A stretch of 9,446 bases of DNA from Bacillota bacterium (GCA_023443045.1 JAEZWK010000032.1:1-9446), one strand, 5' to 3'. Positions 1 to 6,030 are shown, counted from the stretch's first letter. A program made the numbers and translations. The notes: generated by a model from the sequence alone, not told the origin.

Positions 1-203
1 TAAAAGGAGAGGGATTTACGAAACACGTAAACGTGGGAGATAAAGTAAAAGCTGGAGATAAACTGATAACTGCAGATTTGGAAATAATAAAATCTCACGG
101 TAAAAAAGTGGATACCCCGGTAGTAATAACAAATGGTAAAGAAATAGAAAAAATTCTAGGAAATGCAGTTAAAGGAAAAAGTGAAATAATAAAAGTAAAA
201 TAA
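1..203 (+). CDS. PTS EIIA(Glc)-family domain, C-terminal end (partial)
   Basis: This is the last 66 codons of a gene cut by the left edge; the reading frame starts at base 3 and ends at TAA 201-203. The peptide begins KGEGFTKHV, continues with VGDKVKAGDKL, and has DLEIIK followed by TPVVITN. This is the typical C-terminal half of the glucose-type phosphotransferase IIA domain (Crr, or the IIA part of PtsG/NagE/BglF-like fusions). In that family the domain is phosphorylated by HPr on a histidine and passes the phosphate to the IIB domain during sugar uptake. The active-site histidine lies upstream of the window and cannot be checked. The visible part does not tell a free-standing IIA protein from the tail of a larger permease, so no symbol is given. 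The gene converges on hsdS, with a hairpin terminator between them. Confidence 0.85.
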   Translation, partial: KGEGFTKHVNVGDKVKAGDKLITADLEIIKSHGKKVDTPVVITNGKEIEKILGNAVKGKSEIIKVK

Positions 204-296
204 AATAGAGCCTTAAAACGGATTGTATGTCATAATAATTATAGAGGCGAATTCAAAAATAAAAGTAAATTTTACTAACTTACAATTGAATAACAA

Positions 297-336
297 AAAA
301 ATGCTATGCTGCATAAAATAAAGGCATAGCATTTTT
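297..336. terminator. Bidirectional Rho-independent terminator between the PTS gene and hsdS
   Basis: TGCTATGC at 302-309 pairs perfectly with GCATAGCA at 324-331. The stem extends through A297-301 and T332-336 to 13 base pairs, around a 14-nt loop. A-rich sequence on the left and T-rich sequence on the right give a U-tract for transcripts from either side, as expected between convergent genes. The rest of the 204-373 gap is AT-rich; I see no gene in it. Confidence 0.85.
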
Positions 337-365
337 ATTTATAAAAGATTAAGAACAATAACTTA

Positions 366-386
366 GTCGTTTTTTATTTAAACGAC
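366..386 (-). other. Small inverted repeat spanning the hsdS stop codon
   Basis: GTCGTTT at 366-372 and AAACGAC at 380-386 can form a 7-bp stem, with the hsdS TAA (376-374) in the loop. The sequence beyond it on the minus strand is not T-rich, so by itself it is a poor terminator. The 297-336 hairpin probably ends the hsdS transcript; this one may be a 3'-end structure. Confidence 0.4.
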
Positions 387-2119
387 AATAATATATCCCT
401 GTAGTACTCATATTGTTTCGTGCGCATTTCTATCTCTGCGGGGAGTCCTGCGTTTAGGTCATTACATAGCGCATAAAATTTATCAAGTATCGATACAATT
501 CTTTTTTGTTCTTGGATAGGTGGAACAGATATTTTGGATTTGCTTATATTATCGTTATAAAGTCTTGCAATCGTTCCACCTGTCGATGCATTCCACGGCT
601 GTAGTTGATAATAGTAATATAAATAGCGATTCAACACGATGCTCTCATCGTTAGCTATCCAGACAATATTAGAGTCCTGATAATAGGCATCTTTACCGTC
701 AAAGACAACTGTTCTTCCAATTGTTCCCGATGCTGAAATAAGAATGTCACCTTTGTTTGGATAAGAATATGTCGCTTTATATTCCTCGAATTTCTCTCTG
801 GATATATAAGCATCTGGTTGCTTTCCAAATGTACCAATTTTAAAAAATGGAACATCTCCAACTGTACTAGTTTCGGATTTCATAATGCGTTTGCACATAG
901 AAACTTTTCCAATATCACCCAATAATATTTCCGCTTTACCAAACACATATTGAATAAGCCTAATTATATTCTGTCTGTCTATCTGTCTAACGTTTATGTT
1001 GCCAGTTGCAGTATATGTCAACAGTGCATCACGATAGTACTCATATTGTTTTTGTCTTGCTTCCATATCAGCAGGCAAAATAATATTTAAATTAGAACAG
1101 ATTGACTCAAAATTATCTAAAACTTCCACAAGACGATTTTGAAGATCAAGAGATGGTAATGGAATTTCGATATTTTCAATTGATTCTCTAGAAATTCTCG
1201 GTATGCTTGCTTTACGAACTTTCGAATTAATTAATGACTGATTATTAAGTAGTACATAGAAGAGGAATTTTTGAGTTATCTTTTCATTACATTCAAACGT
1301 GTAACAATCATCAGCTGCCCAAAAATCATTCTCACTAAATCCAATAGACCCAGCAGCTCCTGCACCAATTAAATACACACTTCCACCATTTCTATTCTTG
1401 GAATTGTAATAACCCATTGGAGAAAGAGCATTCTGATATACCGCATATTCTCCATTTTCACTCAAATCACTTTTTACTAATCGTTTTCCACGCGATATAT
1501 CAGCCACATCTTTAATACGAATTCTATCAATTGTACATTCAAAAGTTAGTAGGTAATCTCTATAGTATTCATATTGTTTTTTGCGTAAATCTAATTCTTT
1601 TTTTAATTTATCATTTAATTCCTTTGTTAGGTCTGTGAATTTGTCGAGGATGTTTACTATACGCTCTTGTATTTCGAGTGGCGGGAGGGGGATGAGTATA
1701 TTTTTTATCATAGGAATTGTTAGTTGTGGTATTCCCGTAATAGGTACATTATACTTTTTATCTTGTAAACAATAATAAAGATATTTACAGTTAAGTTCAT
1801 TTTTATCATATGGAATAATTGATAGAAGACGTACAACAGGATAATATGAATAATCTCTATATTCAGCATAACCAATTGTTCCTCTTGCTGAAATAGTTAC
1901 AGCAGTTTCAGTTATTTTAGGTATATCGGTATACCCATATAATGCTTTTTCACCCACTCCATTACTTATGATAGGCACTGTAAAGTTTTCAGTTTTAGTA
2001 ACGGAATAATTTTCTTTTGGAATGTCTCCACCCGATGTTATTATACATATCTCACCTAATTCTTTATACTCCACGCCGTCGGGGCACATTTCTCTTACCA
2101 ACTCATCTATTTTATTCAT
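374..2119 (-). CDS. hsdS: Type I restriction-modification specificity subunit with three target-recognition domains
   Basis: HsdS chooses the DNA target of a type I restriction-modification enzyme and docks onto the HsdM methylase. The start MNKIDELVREMCPDGVEY matches common HsdS N-termini and has GAGGA five bases upstream, so I chose the ATG at 2119 over in-frame ATGs at 2125 and 2134. From that start the protein has 581 residues; ordinary HsdS proteins have about 380-450. I see three TRD-plus-helix units. TRD1 is at about 17-145, with its helix ending in KQYEYYRD at 181-188. TRD2 is at about 200-322, ending in KQYEYYRD at 357-364. TRD3 is at about 395-533, ending in KQYEYYRD at 568-575. Each helix begins with an IPLPPLEIQ-like or VPPIQEQ-like motif. 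Family members normally have two TRDs, so the third is unusual. No hsdM or hsdR lies in the window, so partners must be elsewhere or absent. The TRD2-TRD3 linker is coded by a tetranucleotide repeat (970-988). Confidence 0.92.
   Translation of the reverse strand: MNKIDELVREMCPDGVEYKELGEICIITSGGDIPKENYSVTKTENFTVPIISNGVGEKALYGYTDIPKITETAVTISARGTIGYAEYRDYSYYPVVRLLSIIPYDKNELNCKYLYYCLQDKKYNVPITGIPQLTIPMIKNILIPLPPLEIQERIVNILDKFTDLTKELNDKLKKELDLRKKQYEYYRDYLLTFECTIDRIRIKDVADISRGKRLVKSDLSENGEYAVYQNALSPMGYYNSKNRNGGSVYLIGAGAAGSIGFSENDFWAADDCYTFECNEKITQKFLFYVLLNNQSLINSKVRKASIPRISRESIENIEIPLPSLDLQNRLVEVLDNFESICSNLNIILPADMEARQKQYEYYRDALLTYTATGNINVRQIDRQNIIRLIQYVFGKAEILLGDIGKVSMCKRIMKSETSTVGDVPFFKIGTFGKQPDAYISREKFEEYKATYSYPNKGDILISASGTIGRTVVFDGKDAYYQDSNIVWIANDESIVLNRYLYYYYQLQPWNASTGGTIARLYNDNISKSKISVPPIQEQKRIVSILDKFYALCNDLNAGLPAEIEMRTKQYEYYRDILLSFK
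402..418 (-). repeat. hsdS internal repeat, copy 3 (end of TRD3 helix)
   Basis: A 17-base segment, tagtactcatattgttt on the plus strand, codes for KQYEYY near the end of the third conserved helix. It is identical to the copy at 1035-1051 and differs by one base from the copy at 1563-1579. Such repeats can support in-frame recombination that swaps or deletes a TRD. Confidence 0.85.
970..988 (-). repeat. Imperfect tetranucleotide repeat in the hsdS TRD2-TRD3 linker
   Basis: On the plus strand the tract reads TCTG TCTG TCTA TCTG TCT, which is 4.75 units with one substitution at 981. On the coding strand it is an AGAC-type repeat encoding RQIDRQ. The gene reads through in the present frame. Removing one unit gives ATA-TAA, with the stop at 966-964. 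Adding one unit gives a TAG stop at 962-960. Either change would end the protein at about residue 383-387, just after TRD2. The longest uninterrupted part is only 2.75 units, so high-frequency slippage is not assured. Confidence 0.75.
1035..1051 (-). repeat. hsdS internal repeat, copy 2 (end of TRD2 helix)
   Basis: This segment is identical over 17 bases to 402-418, 633 bases away, an exact multiple of three. Recombination between the two would remove 211 codons in frame and leave a two-TRD gene. Confidence 0.85.
1563..1579 (-). repeat. hsdS internal repeat, copy 1 (end of TRD1 helix)
   Basis: This segment matches copies 2 and 3 in 16 of 17 bases. It lies 528 bases (176 codons) from copy 2, so an exchange between them would also keep the reading frame. 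Confidence 0.8.
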
Positions 2120-2129
2120 TCTCATCCTC
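2120..2129 (-). promoter_or_regulatory. Ribosome binding site deciding the hsdS start
   Basis: On the minus strand GAGGA (2129-2125) sits five bases before the ATG at 2119. The more upstream in-frame ATG at 2134 would lie almost at the predicted transcription start and has no Shine-Dalgarno sequence. Confidence 0.75.
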
Positions 2130-2143
2130 AACATTTTTTCTTT

Positions 2144-2172
2144 ATTATAACAAATTAAAATAAAAAAAGCAC
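2144..2172 (-). promoter_or_regulatory. Probable hsdS promoter with extended -10
   Basis: On the minus strand TGTTATAAT (2152-2144) is a perfect extended -10 element. Transcription should start near 2137, giving a short leader of about 18 bases before the ATG at 2119. The -35 region has no good match (TGCTTT or GTGCTT) and falls inside the terminator stem of the upstream gene. Confidence 0.65.
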
Positions 2173-2184
2173 CCGCAGGCGCTT
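2155..2184 (-). terminator. Rho-independent terminator of the 250-residue membrane protein gene
   Basis: On the minus strand AAGCGCC pairs with GGTGCTT around a TGCG loop (7 bp with one G-U pair; plus-strand arms 2167-2173 and 2178-2184). A long run of T follows. The stop codon TAA (2185-2183) overlaps the base of the stem. Confidence 0.88.
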
Positions 2185-2935
2185 ATCTTTCATCAATTGT
2201 CATCTCAAAATCATCATCTCTTAAATTTGTATATTCGAACATATAGTTTTTATTTTCCATCTCATATTTATAAACTATATTTCCATTTTTATAATTATAT
2301 ATGATCGTTCTTGTGTTTCCTTTTAATTCCATAAGATCATGCTTTTCTATATATGAGTCCAGCTTTTTCGCCCCCACAAACATTCTATATGGAATATCAA
2401 AAATTATACTAGATATCATAAATATTATTATGCTGTAGACTATACAGGAGTATATTTTCTTATCTTGCTTTAGTGCCCAAATGCAGAATGTGGAGATTAT
2501 AATTATGGATAGCATTAGTAATAATAACGAATAATTTATACTTCCATCAGCATATATGGCTCTTATGTTAAAAATAATTAGTGCCACAGCTACTATATCC
2601 ACAAACAAAAATAGTGATATAAATAGGCTTTTTATAATAGAATTATCCACCCTAAATACATAGTGACAGATCATAAATATTAAAGCTAGCGCTATTATGG
2701 GCACAAGTATTAGATAAGGACTTATATAATATATCAAATAGATTGGAGAGATTATTTCACCGATATGATAATTCAAAAAATAATTTATATTATAGCTAAT
2801 ACTTATCACAATAAATATGGCAAGTGATATGTGAATTCCTCTTTGTGTAAATGGAATTTTTTTGTATCTGGTTATTATATATCCCAAAAGCGCAGAAAAT
2901 AATAATATTAATAGCTCAGTTATTATATATATCAT
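2183..2935 (-). CDS. Unrecognised polytopic membrane protein with C-terminal soluble tail
   Basis: The start is the ATG at 2935, preceded by AAGGAGGG with four bases between; the frame stays open further upstream, but no comparable site exists there. This gives 250 residues. I see about six hydrophobic segments, at roughly 2-23, 34-53, 60-92, 102-124, 134-155 and 160-184. A hydrophilic tail of about 65 residues follows, rich in Lys, Asp, Glu, Asn and Tyr (for example NYKNGNIVYKYEMENKNYMF), likely a small beta-rich domain. I recognise no enzyme motif or transporter signature. The gene has its own promoter and terminator and lies between the Trk operon and hsdS, so context gives little clue to its role. 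Residue use is strongly Ile-rich, in line with the AT-rich genome. Confidence 0.8.
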   Translation of the reverse strand: MIYIITELLILLFSALLGYIITRYKKIPFTQRGIHISLAIFIVISISYNINYFLNYHIGEIISPIYLIYYISPYLILVPIIALALIFMICHYVFRVDNSIIKSLFISLFLFVDIVAVALIIFNIRAIYADGSINYSLLLLMLSIIIISTFCIWALKQDKKIYSCIVYSIIIFMISSIIFDIPYRMFVGAKKLDSYIEKHDLMELKGNTRTIIYNYKNGNIVYKYEMENKNYMFEYTNLRDDDFEMTIDER

Positions 2936-2947
2936 TTTTCCCTCCTT
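2936..2947 (-). promoter_or_regulatory. Strong ribosome binding site fixing the membrane protein start
   Basis: On the minus strand AAGGAGGG (2947-2940) precedes the ATG at 2935. It lies inside the longer open frame, which excludes the 16 extra codons upstream. Confidence 0.85.
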
Positions 2948-2971
2948 TATTTTATAGATATCTATAATATT

Positions 2972-3000
2972 ATTATAACACATTAAAGTTTTTTTGGAAG
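2972..3000 (-). promoter_or_regulatory. Probable promoter with extended -10 for the membrane protein gene
   Basis: On the minus strand TGTTATAAT (2980-2972) is an extended -10 element identical to that of hsdS. The -35 region around 2994-2999 reads TTCCAA, matching the consensus in three of six positions. The predicted leader is about 30 bases. Confidence 0.6.
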
Positions 3001-3028
3001 TATAAAAAAATAATTAATATTTAATATT

Positions 3029-3055
3029 TAATAAAAAAAGAGCGTGAAAGCTCTT
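3029..3055 (-). terminator. Rho-independent terminator of the Trk operon
   Basis: On the minus strand AAGAGC and GCTCTT form a 6-bp stem around TTTCAC (plus-strand arms 3038-3043 and 3050-3055), followed by seven T. The trkH stop codon (3056-3054) overlaps the stem. Beyond it, 3000-3030 is only AT-rich sequence with short TAATATTT repeats. Confidence 0.85.
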
Positions 3056-4511
3056 AATTTCTATATTTTATTTTTTTTATGTTATTAATCGCACTGGAGG
3101 ATGCGATGATTATGGTAAATATTTCCAATCTTCCAAGTATCATGGCAAATATTTCTATTATTAATGTTATCATATCTGTATTTGGATTTGTGATTCCTAT
3201 AGATAATCCAACTGTAGAAAGTGATGAAGATATTTCAAACATGGCGCTTGTGAGATTTGTTTTGGCGCTTATGGTTAGTAGTAGAGATAGTACCATGAAT
3301 ATGAGTAGATACACTAGAAAAAATCCAAATGTATTTTCTTTTAGTTCATCATCTATTTTTGTTTTGCCCTTGACTGTGATGTAGTAATCTGTAGCTATTT
3401 GTCTTTTGGGGCTTATTTGTTTTTTTATATTTATTATCATCATTTTTAGGAGTAGGTATGCACGTGTGAGTTTGAGTCCGCCCGCGGTTGATCCTATTCC
3501 GCCACCAATTATCATGAGTATTATCATTAGTCCAAGTGAAAATTCTGACCAATCAGAAAAGCTGATTGTGGAGTATCCTGTAGTAGAGATTGCTGATCCT
3601 ACGTTGATTAATGATTCGTACATTGCATTTATTATCGGGAGTTTGTTGTGAATGCTTAGCGATATTCCTATTATTATCACAGATATTATAAGTAGCGCTC
3701 CCAAAAATTTCATTTCACTTACTTTGAATGCTTTTTTTATTTTTCCTTTTATGAGACAGAGTAGTACTGCAAAGTTGGTAGTTCCTATTATCATCAGTAC
3801 AAATGTTACTAATCTTATTCCTACGCTATTATATTCTCCGATGCTATTTAGTCTTGTGGAAAATCCTCCGGTAGATAATGAGCACATGGAATGGCATATG
3901 CTTTCAAAGAGATTCATACCAAATATTGTATATAATGCACTTCCGATTCCCAAAAATAATAGATACATAAAAAAGATGATTCTGGCGGTCTTTTTTAGGT
4001 GTGGCAGTAATCTGTCTGAGTGCGCCTCTCTTTGGTATAATTCCATTGATTGTTTATTTGTAGAGATGAGTAGCATCATCATGATAAATCCTAATCCACC
4101 CACATATTGCATAAATGATCTGTAGAATAGAATTATTTTAGGTGCTGTAGTTACATCGACAACGGAAAGGCCTGTTGTAGTAAATCCGCTTACCGCTTCA
4201 AATATTGCTTGAACTGGATTTAGCATTCCCGATATTATAAATGGTAGTGCCCCGATGATGGAGCCGTAAACCCAAGCAAATATTACTTTGTATGAGGTTT
4301 CATTTAGGACTTCTATTCTATTTGATTTTAATTCGTTATTATCTCTAAAGAAAAGATTTAATAAAATTCCTAGAAGTATGGATGTGATAGATGGTATAAA
4401 AAATGGATAAAAATATTCATACTCCTGATAGATGGGTAATATAATTAGGCTTAATCCCACTATTACGCCTACAGATATCATCACATTTCCAAAATATGAT
4501 CTAAATTTCAT
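3054..4511 (-). CDS. trkH: Potassium uptake channel subunit, TrkH/KtrB family
   Basis: The 485-residue integral membrane protein has the four-fold membrane-pore-membrane plan of the TrkH/TrkG/KtrB superfamily. Four selectivity-filter loops are visible: TTTG at 111-114, STGG at 213-216, STTG at 309-312 and STVG at 432-435. The intramembrane gating loop with GGGIGSTAGGLK is at about 336-347, and the family motif GRLEIFTI is near the C-terminus. It moves K+ (in many relatives with Na+ or H+) across the cell membrane under control of cytoplasmic RCK proteins, which are encoded directly upstream. I prefer the ATG at 4511, which has AAGGTGAG four bases ahead; a GTG at 4520 lies within that binding site. 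The gene overlaps the end of the preceding RCK gene by 11 bases, which suggests translational coupling. All filter glycines are present and the length is normal for the family. Confidence 0.95.
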   Translation of the reverse strand: MKFRSYFGNVMISVGVIVGLSLIILPIYQEYEYFYPFFIPSITSILLGILLNLFFRDNNELKSNRIEVLNETSYKVIFAWVYGSIIGALPFIISGMLNPVQAIFEAVSGFTTTGLSVVDVTTAPKIILFYRSFMQYVGGLGFIMMMLLISTNKQSMELYQREAHSDRLLPHLKKTARIIFFMYLLFLGIGSALYTIFGMNLFESICHSMCSLSTGGFSTRLNSIGEYNSVGIRLVTFVLMIIGTTNFAVLLCLIKGKIKKAFKVSEMKFLGALLIISVIIIGISLSIHNKLPIINAMYESLINVGSAISTTGYSTISFSDWSEFSLGLMIILMIIGGGIGSTAGGLKLTRAYLLLKMMIINIKKQISPKRQIATDYYITVKGKTKIDDELKENTFGFFLVYLLIFMVLSLLLTISAKTNLTSAMFEISSSLSTVGLSIGITNPNTDMITLIIEIFAMILGRLEIFTIIIASSSAINNIKKIKYRN

Positions 4512-5175
4512 AATTCTCACCTTTTAGAGTTTTTATGAGTTCGAATTTGTTTTTGTTTTTTGCTAATACTAGCAGTATATCTTTGGATAATATTTCTGTA
4601 TCACCTTTAGCAACGATTGTTTTATCTCCTCTTAGCACGCAGATGATTATAGCGTCTTCTGGGAATTTTATTTCTGCAATTTTTTTGTTGCAGGCTGCAT
4701 CATTTGTTTCTATTAAAATTTCTGTCACTTCTAGCGCACCCTCTCTTATGGGCACTGAGTGAGTTATGGTATCTAGTAGCGCCTCTTGTTTTATAAACTC
4801 TGATACCTGTCTTACTGCGCATATAACTTTATCCACTCCCATTCTATGAAAAAAATCTACCTTTCTTACATCGTTTAAGAGTGAAATAGCTCTAGTTACT
4901 TTAAATTTTTTCTTAGCGAGTTCGCATACCAAAAGATTATCTTCGTCATTTGATAAAAGTGATATTACTATATCCATTTCATGAGTGTTTGCATCTTCTA
5001 GTACATATGGTTTTGTGCCATCTCCCAAGAATACTTTTATTTTTTTATTTTCGCTTAAAAATTGTGCATCATCAGGATTTTTATTGATAATTGTCACATC
5101 ATAATTGTTTTCATAAAGGCTTTCTGCTAAAGTTTTTGCTTTATTTCTTCCGCCTACTATTAATATTTTTTTCAT
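4501..5175 (-). CDS. TrkA/KtrA-type RCK regulatory subunit, two-domain, with altered nucleotide loop
   Basis: This 224-residue cytoplasmic protein has an RCK-N Rossmann domain (about 1-125, with the conserved GDGT at 51-54) and an RCK-C domain (about 140-215). Proteins of this kind form a ring under the TrkH/KtrB channel and gate it in response to bound nucleotides. RCK-C domains of some relatives bind cyclic di-AMP; nothing visible here proves or excludes that. The glycine-rich loop is unusual: it reads VGGRNKAKTLA where relatives have a GxGxxG pattern, so a residue and the last glycine appear lost. The acidic residue ending the second strand is Asn (IINKNP rather than IIDKDP). Classical NAD(H) binding may therefore be weakened. 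It follows the RCK-N-only gene by nine bases, with its GAGG site overlapping that gene's stop codon, and it overlaps trkH. Confidence 0.9.
   Translation of the reverse strand: MKKILIVGGRNKAKTLAESLYENNYDVTIINKNPDDAQFLSENKKIKVFLGDGTKPYVLEDANTHEMDIVISLLSNDEDNLLVCELAKKKFKVTRAISLLNDVRKVDFFHRMGVDKVICAVRQVSEFIKQEALLDTITHSVPIREGALEVTEILIETNDAACNKKIAEIKFPEDAIIICVLRGDKTIVAKGDTEILSKDILLVLAKNKNKFELIKTLKGENYEI
4512..4523 (-). promoter_or_regulatory. Ribosome binding site deciding the trkH start
   Basis: On the minus strand AAGGTGAG (4523-4516) precedes the ATG at 4511 by four bases. It lies within the 3' coding part of the upstream RCK gene. Confidence 0.7.
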
Positions 5176-5184
5176 AACTTCCTC

Positions 5185-5601
5185 TTATATTAGTTCTTCG
5201 ATTTTTTTACTTGCAAGTTGTGTAGGGCATATCGTCTGTATACCAAGCTCCTCATAGACGCATGATCTATCTATATCATAGATTCTACACACAATATTTT
5301 TTACATGATACATATCTTTTAATAACTGCGATACCATGATATTTGTATTATCTTTATTTGTTACAATGATAAATACATCATCCGGCGATATTTTTAGCTC
5401 ATCATATATATCTAAATCGAGTGCATCACCTTCTATGATCTCTCCGCCAAAGGATAGTGACAATTTTCTAAAAGCATCAGAGTCTTTATCGATTATAGTT
5501 ACATCTAGCCCCTTATCATACATCATATTTGCTATGTGAGCGCCAAGCCTTCCGCATCCCACAACAATTATATTTTTTACTTCACTACTATTTCTAAACA
5601 T
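5185..5601 (-). CDS. TrkA-type RCK-N-only regulatory subunit
   Basis: This 138-residue protein consists of a single RCK-N Rossmann domain. It has an intact glycine motif VVGCGRLG (13-20), the acidic residue after strand two (IIDKD, 36-40) and EGDA (57-60) in place of the usual GDG/GDS. There is no RCK-C domain: the protein ends normally at TAA, and the next gene starts nine bases on in another frame, so this looks like a genuine short subunit and not a truncation. A two-subunit gating plate of this kind, one short and one long RCK protein, has been described for Thermotoga maritima TM1088A/TM1088B. By analogy the two products here probably assemble together on TrkH. It is the first gene of the operon, with GGAG five bases before the ATG. 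Confidence 0.9.
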   Translation of the reverse strand: MFRNSSEVKNIIVVGCGRLGAHIANMMYDKGLDVTIIDKDSDAFRKLSLSFGGEIIEGDALDLDIYDELKISPDDVFIIVTNKDNTNIMVSQLLKDMYHVKNIVCRIYDIDRSCVYEELGIQTICPTQLASKKIEELI

Positions 5602-5633
5602 ATTTTCTCCATATTTATTTATTTTAAAAACAT

Positions 5634-5662
5634 ATTATACTCCTATTTTTTTAAAATATCTA
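5634..5662 (-). promoter_or_regulatory. Probable promoter of the Trk operon
   Basis: On the minus strand TAGATA (5662-5657) is followed after 17 bases by a perfect TATAAT (5639-5634). The leader is about 25 bases, too short for a riboswitch such as the cyclic di-AMP type that controls some potassium transporters. Confidence 0.7.
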
Positions 5663-5696
5663 TATAAAATAAAAAACTCTCCCCGAGGGAAGAGTT
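5661..5696 (-). terminator. Rho-independent terminator of the thioredoxin/small membrane protein unit
   Basis: On the minus strand AACTCTTCC pairs with GGGAGAGTT (9 bp with one G-U pair; plus-strand arms 5675-5683 and 5688-5696) around a 4-nt loop, followed by a T-run. The stop codon TAA (5697-5695) overlaps the stem. Confidence 0.88.
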
Positions 5697-6030
5697 AAAT
5701 ATCTAAATTTTCTAAATGATCAATCTCTGAAATTTCATATCCATCTAACCCCAAAGCAGTTTTTTCTTCAGGGCTAAAATATCTGGAAAACTTTCCAAAT
5801 TGATTTTTATAGTAATTTAGTTTTTCATATTCTAGCGTACTTTCTTTAAATAAAAGTTCAGCTTTTTCAAGTTCTTTTTTTAAGATCATAGCATTGTCAA
5901 AATTTATATCATGTTTTAGATTTGTGTATGATTTATACATTTCATCTAAATAAATTTTGACGGTTATCCTTTCATGTATTCTAGAATATATTAATAAACC
6001 AAATGCTATAATCGCAATGATCCATAACAT
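5695..6030 (-). CDS. Small membrane-anchored protein sharing a C-terminal module with its neighbour
   Basis: The 111-residue protein has one N-terminal hydrophobic segment (about 2-16), then a basic stretch (SRIHER, with a Lys following). A predicted helical, charged region (about 28-70) and a C-terminal part containing FSPEEKTALGL (85-95) follow. Residues 43-95 resemble the C-terminus of the preceding gene product: N-x-[DE]-NA-x2-LK near the start, ES-x(2-4)-EK in the middle and F[ST]PE[EQ]KT-x-LG at the end. Its ATG shares one base with the preceding stop (TAATG) and no good ribosome binding site is visible, so translation is probably coupled. I do not recognise a named family. The basic residues after the single helix would favour a cytoplasmic C-terminus, which is odd for a partner of a secreted protein; a secreted-side orientation remains possible. 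Confidence 0.8.
   Translation of the reverse strand: MLWIIAIIAFGLLIYSRIHERITVKIYLDEMYKSYTNLKHDINFDNAMILKKELEKAELLFKESTLEYEKLNYYKNQFGKFSRYFSPEEKTALGLDGYEISEIDHLENLDI

Noticed and set aside
264..276. Palindrome AGTAAA-T-TTTACT in the PTS-hsdS gap
   Set aside because: It is short and AT-rich, and sits downstream of both convergent genes with no promoter beside it. It is expected by chance in such sequence.
366..386. Second terminator for hsdS
   Set aside because: The hairpin is real but has no T-run after it on the minus strand. It is listed only as an inverted repeat.
655..861. Minus-strand open frame of 68 codons inside hsdS
   Set aside because: It lies in an alternative frame of a gene with clear family motifs and its peptide resembles no protein I know.
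1581..1775. Plus-strand open frame opposite hsdS
   Set aside because: It is an antisense shadow without a ribosome binding site; its low-complexity Ser/Phe content comes from AT-rich antisense.
3001..3035. AT-rich TAATATTT-like short repeats before the trkH terminator
   Set aside because: They are too short and too low in complexity to be called an iteron or an array.
3079..4125. Plus-strand open frames opposite trkH
   Set aside because: They mirror the hydrophobic coding sequence of trkH, lack ribosome binding sites and show no family motif.
5602..5695. Cyclic di-AMP or other riboswitch before the Trk operon
   Set aside because: The promoter lies only about 30-60 bases before the start codon. 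The remaining space holds the neighbour's terminator, so there is no room for a structured leader.
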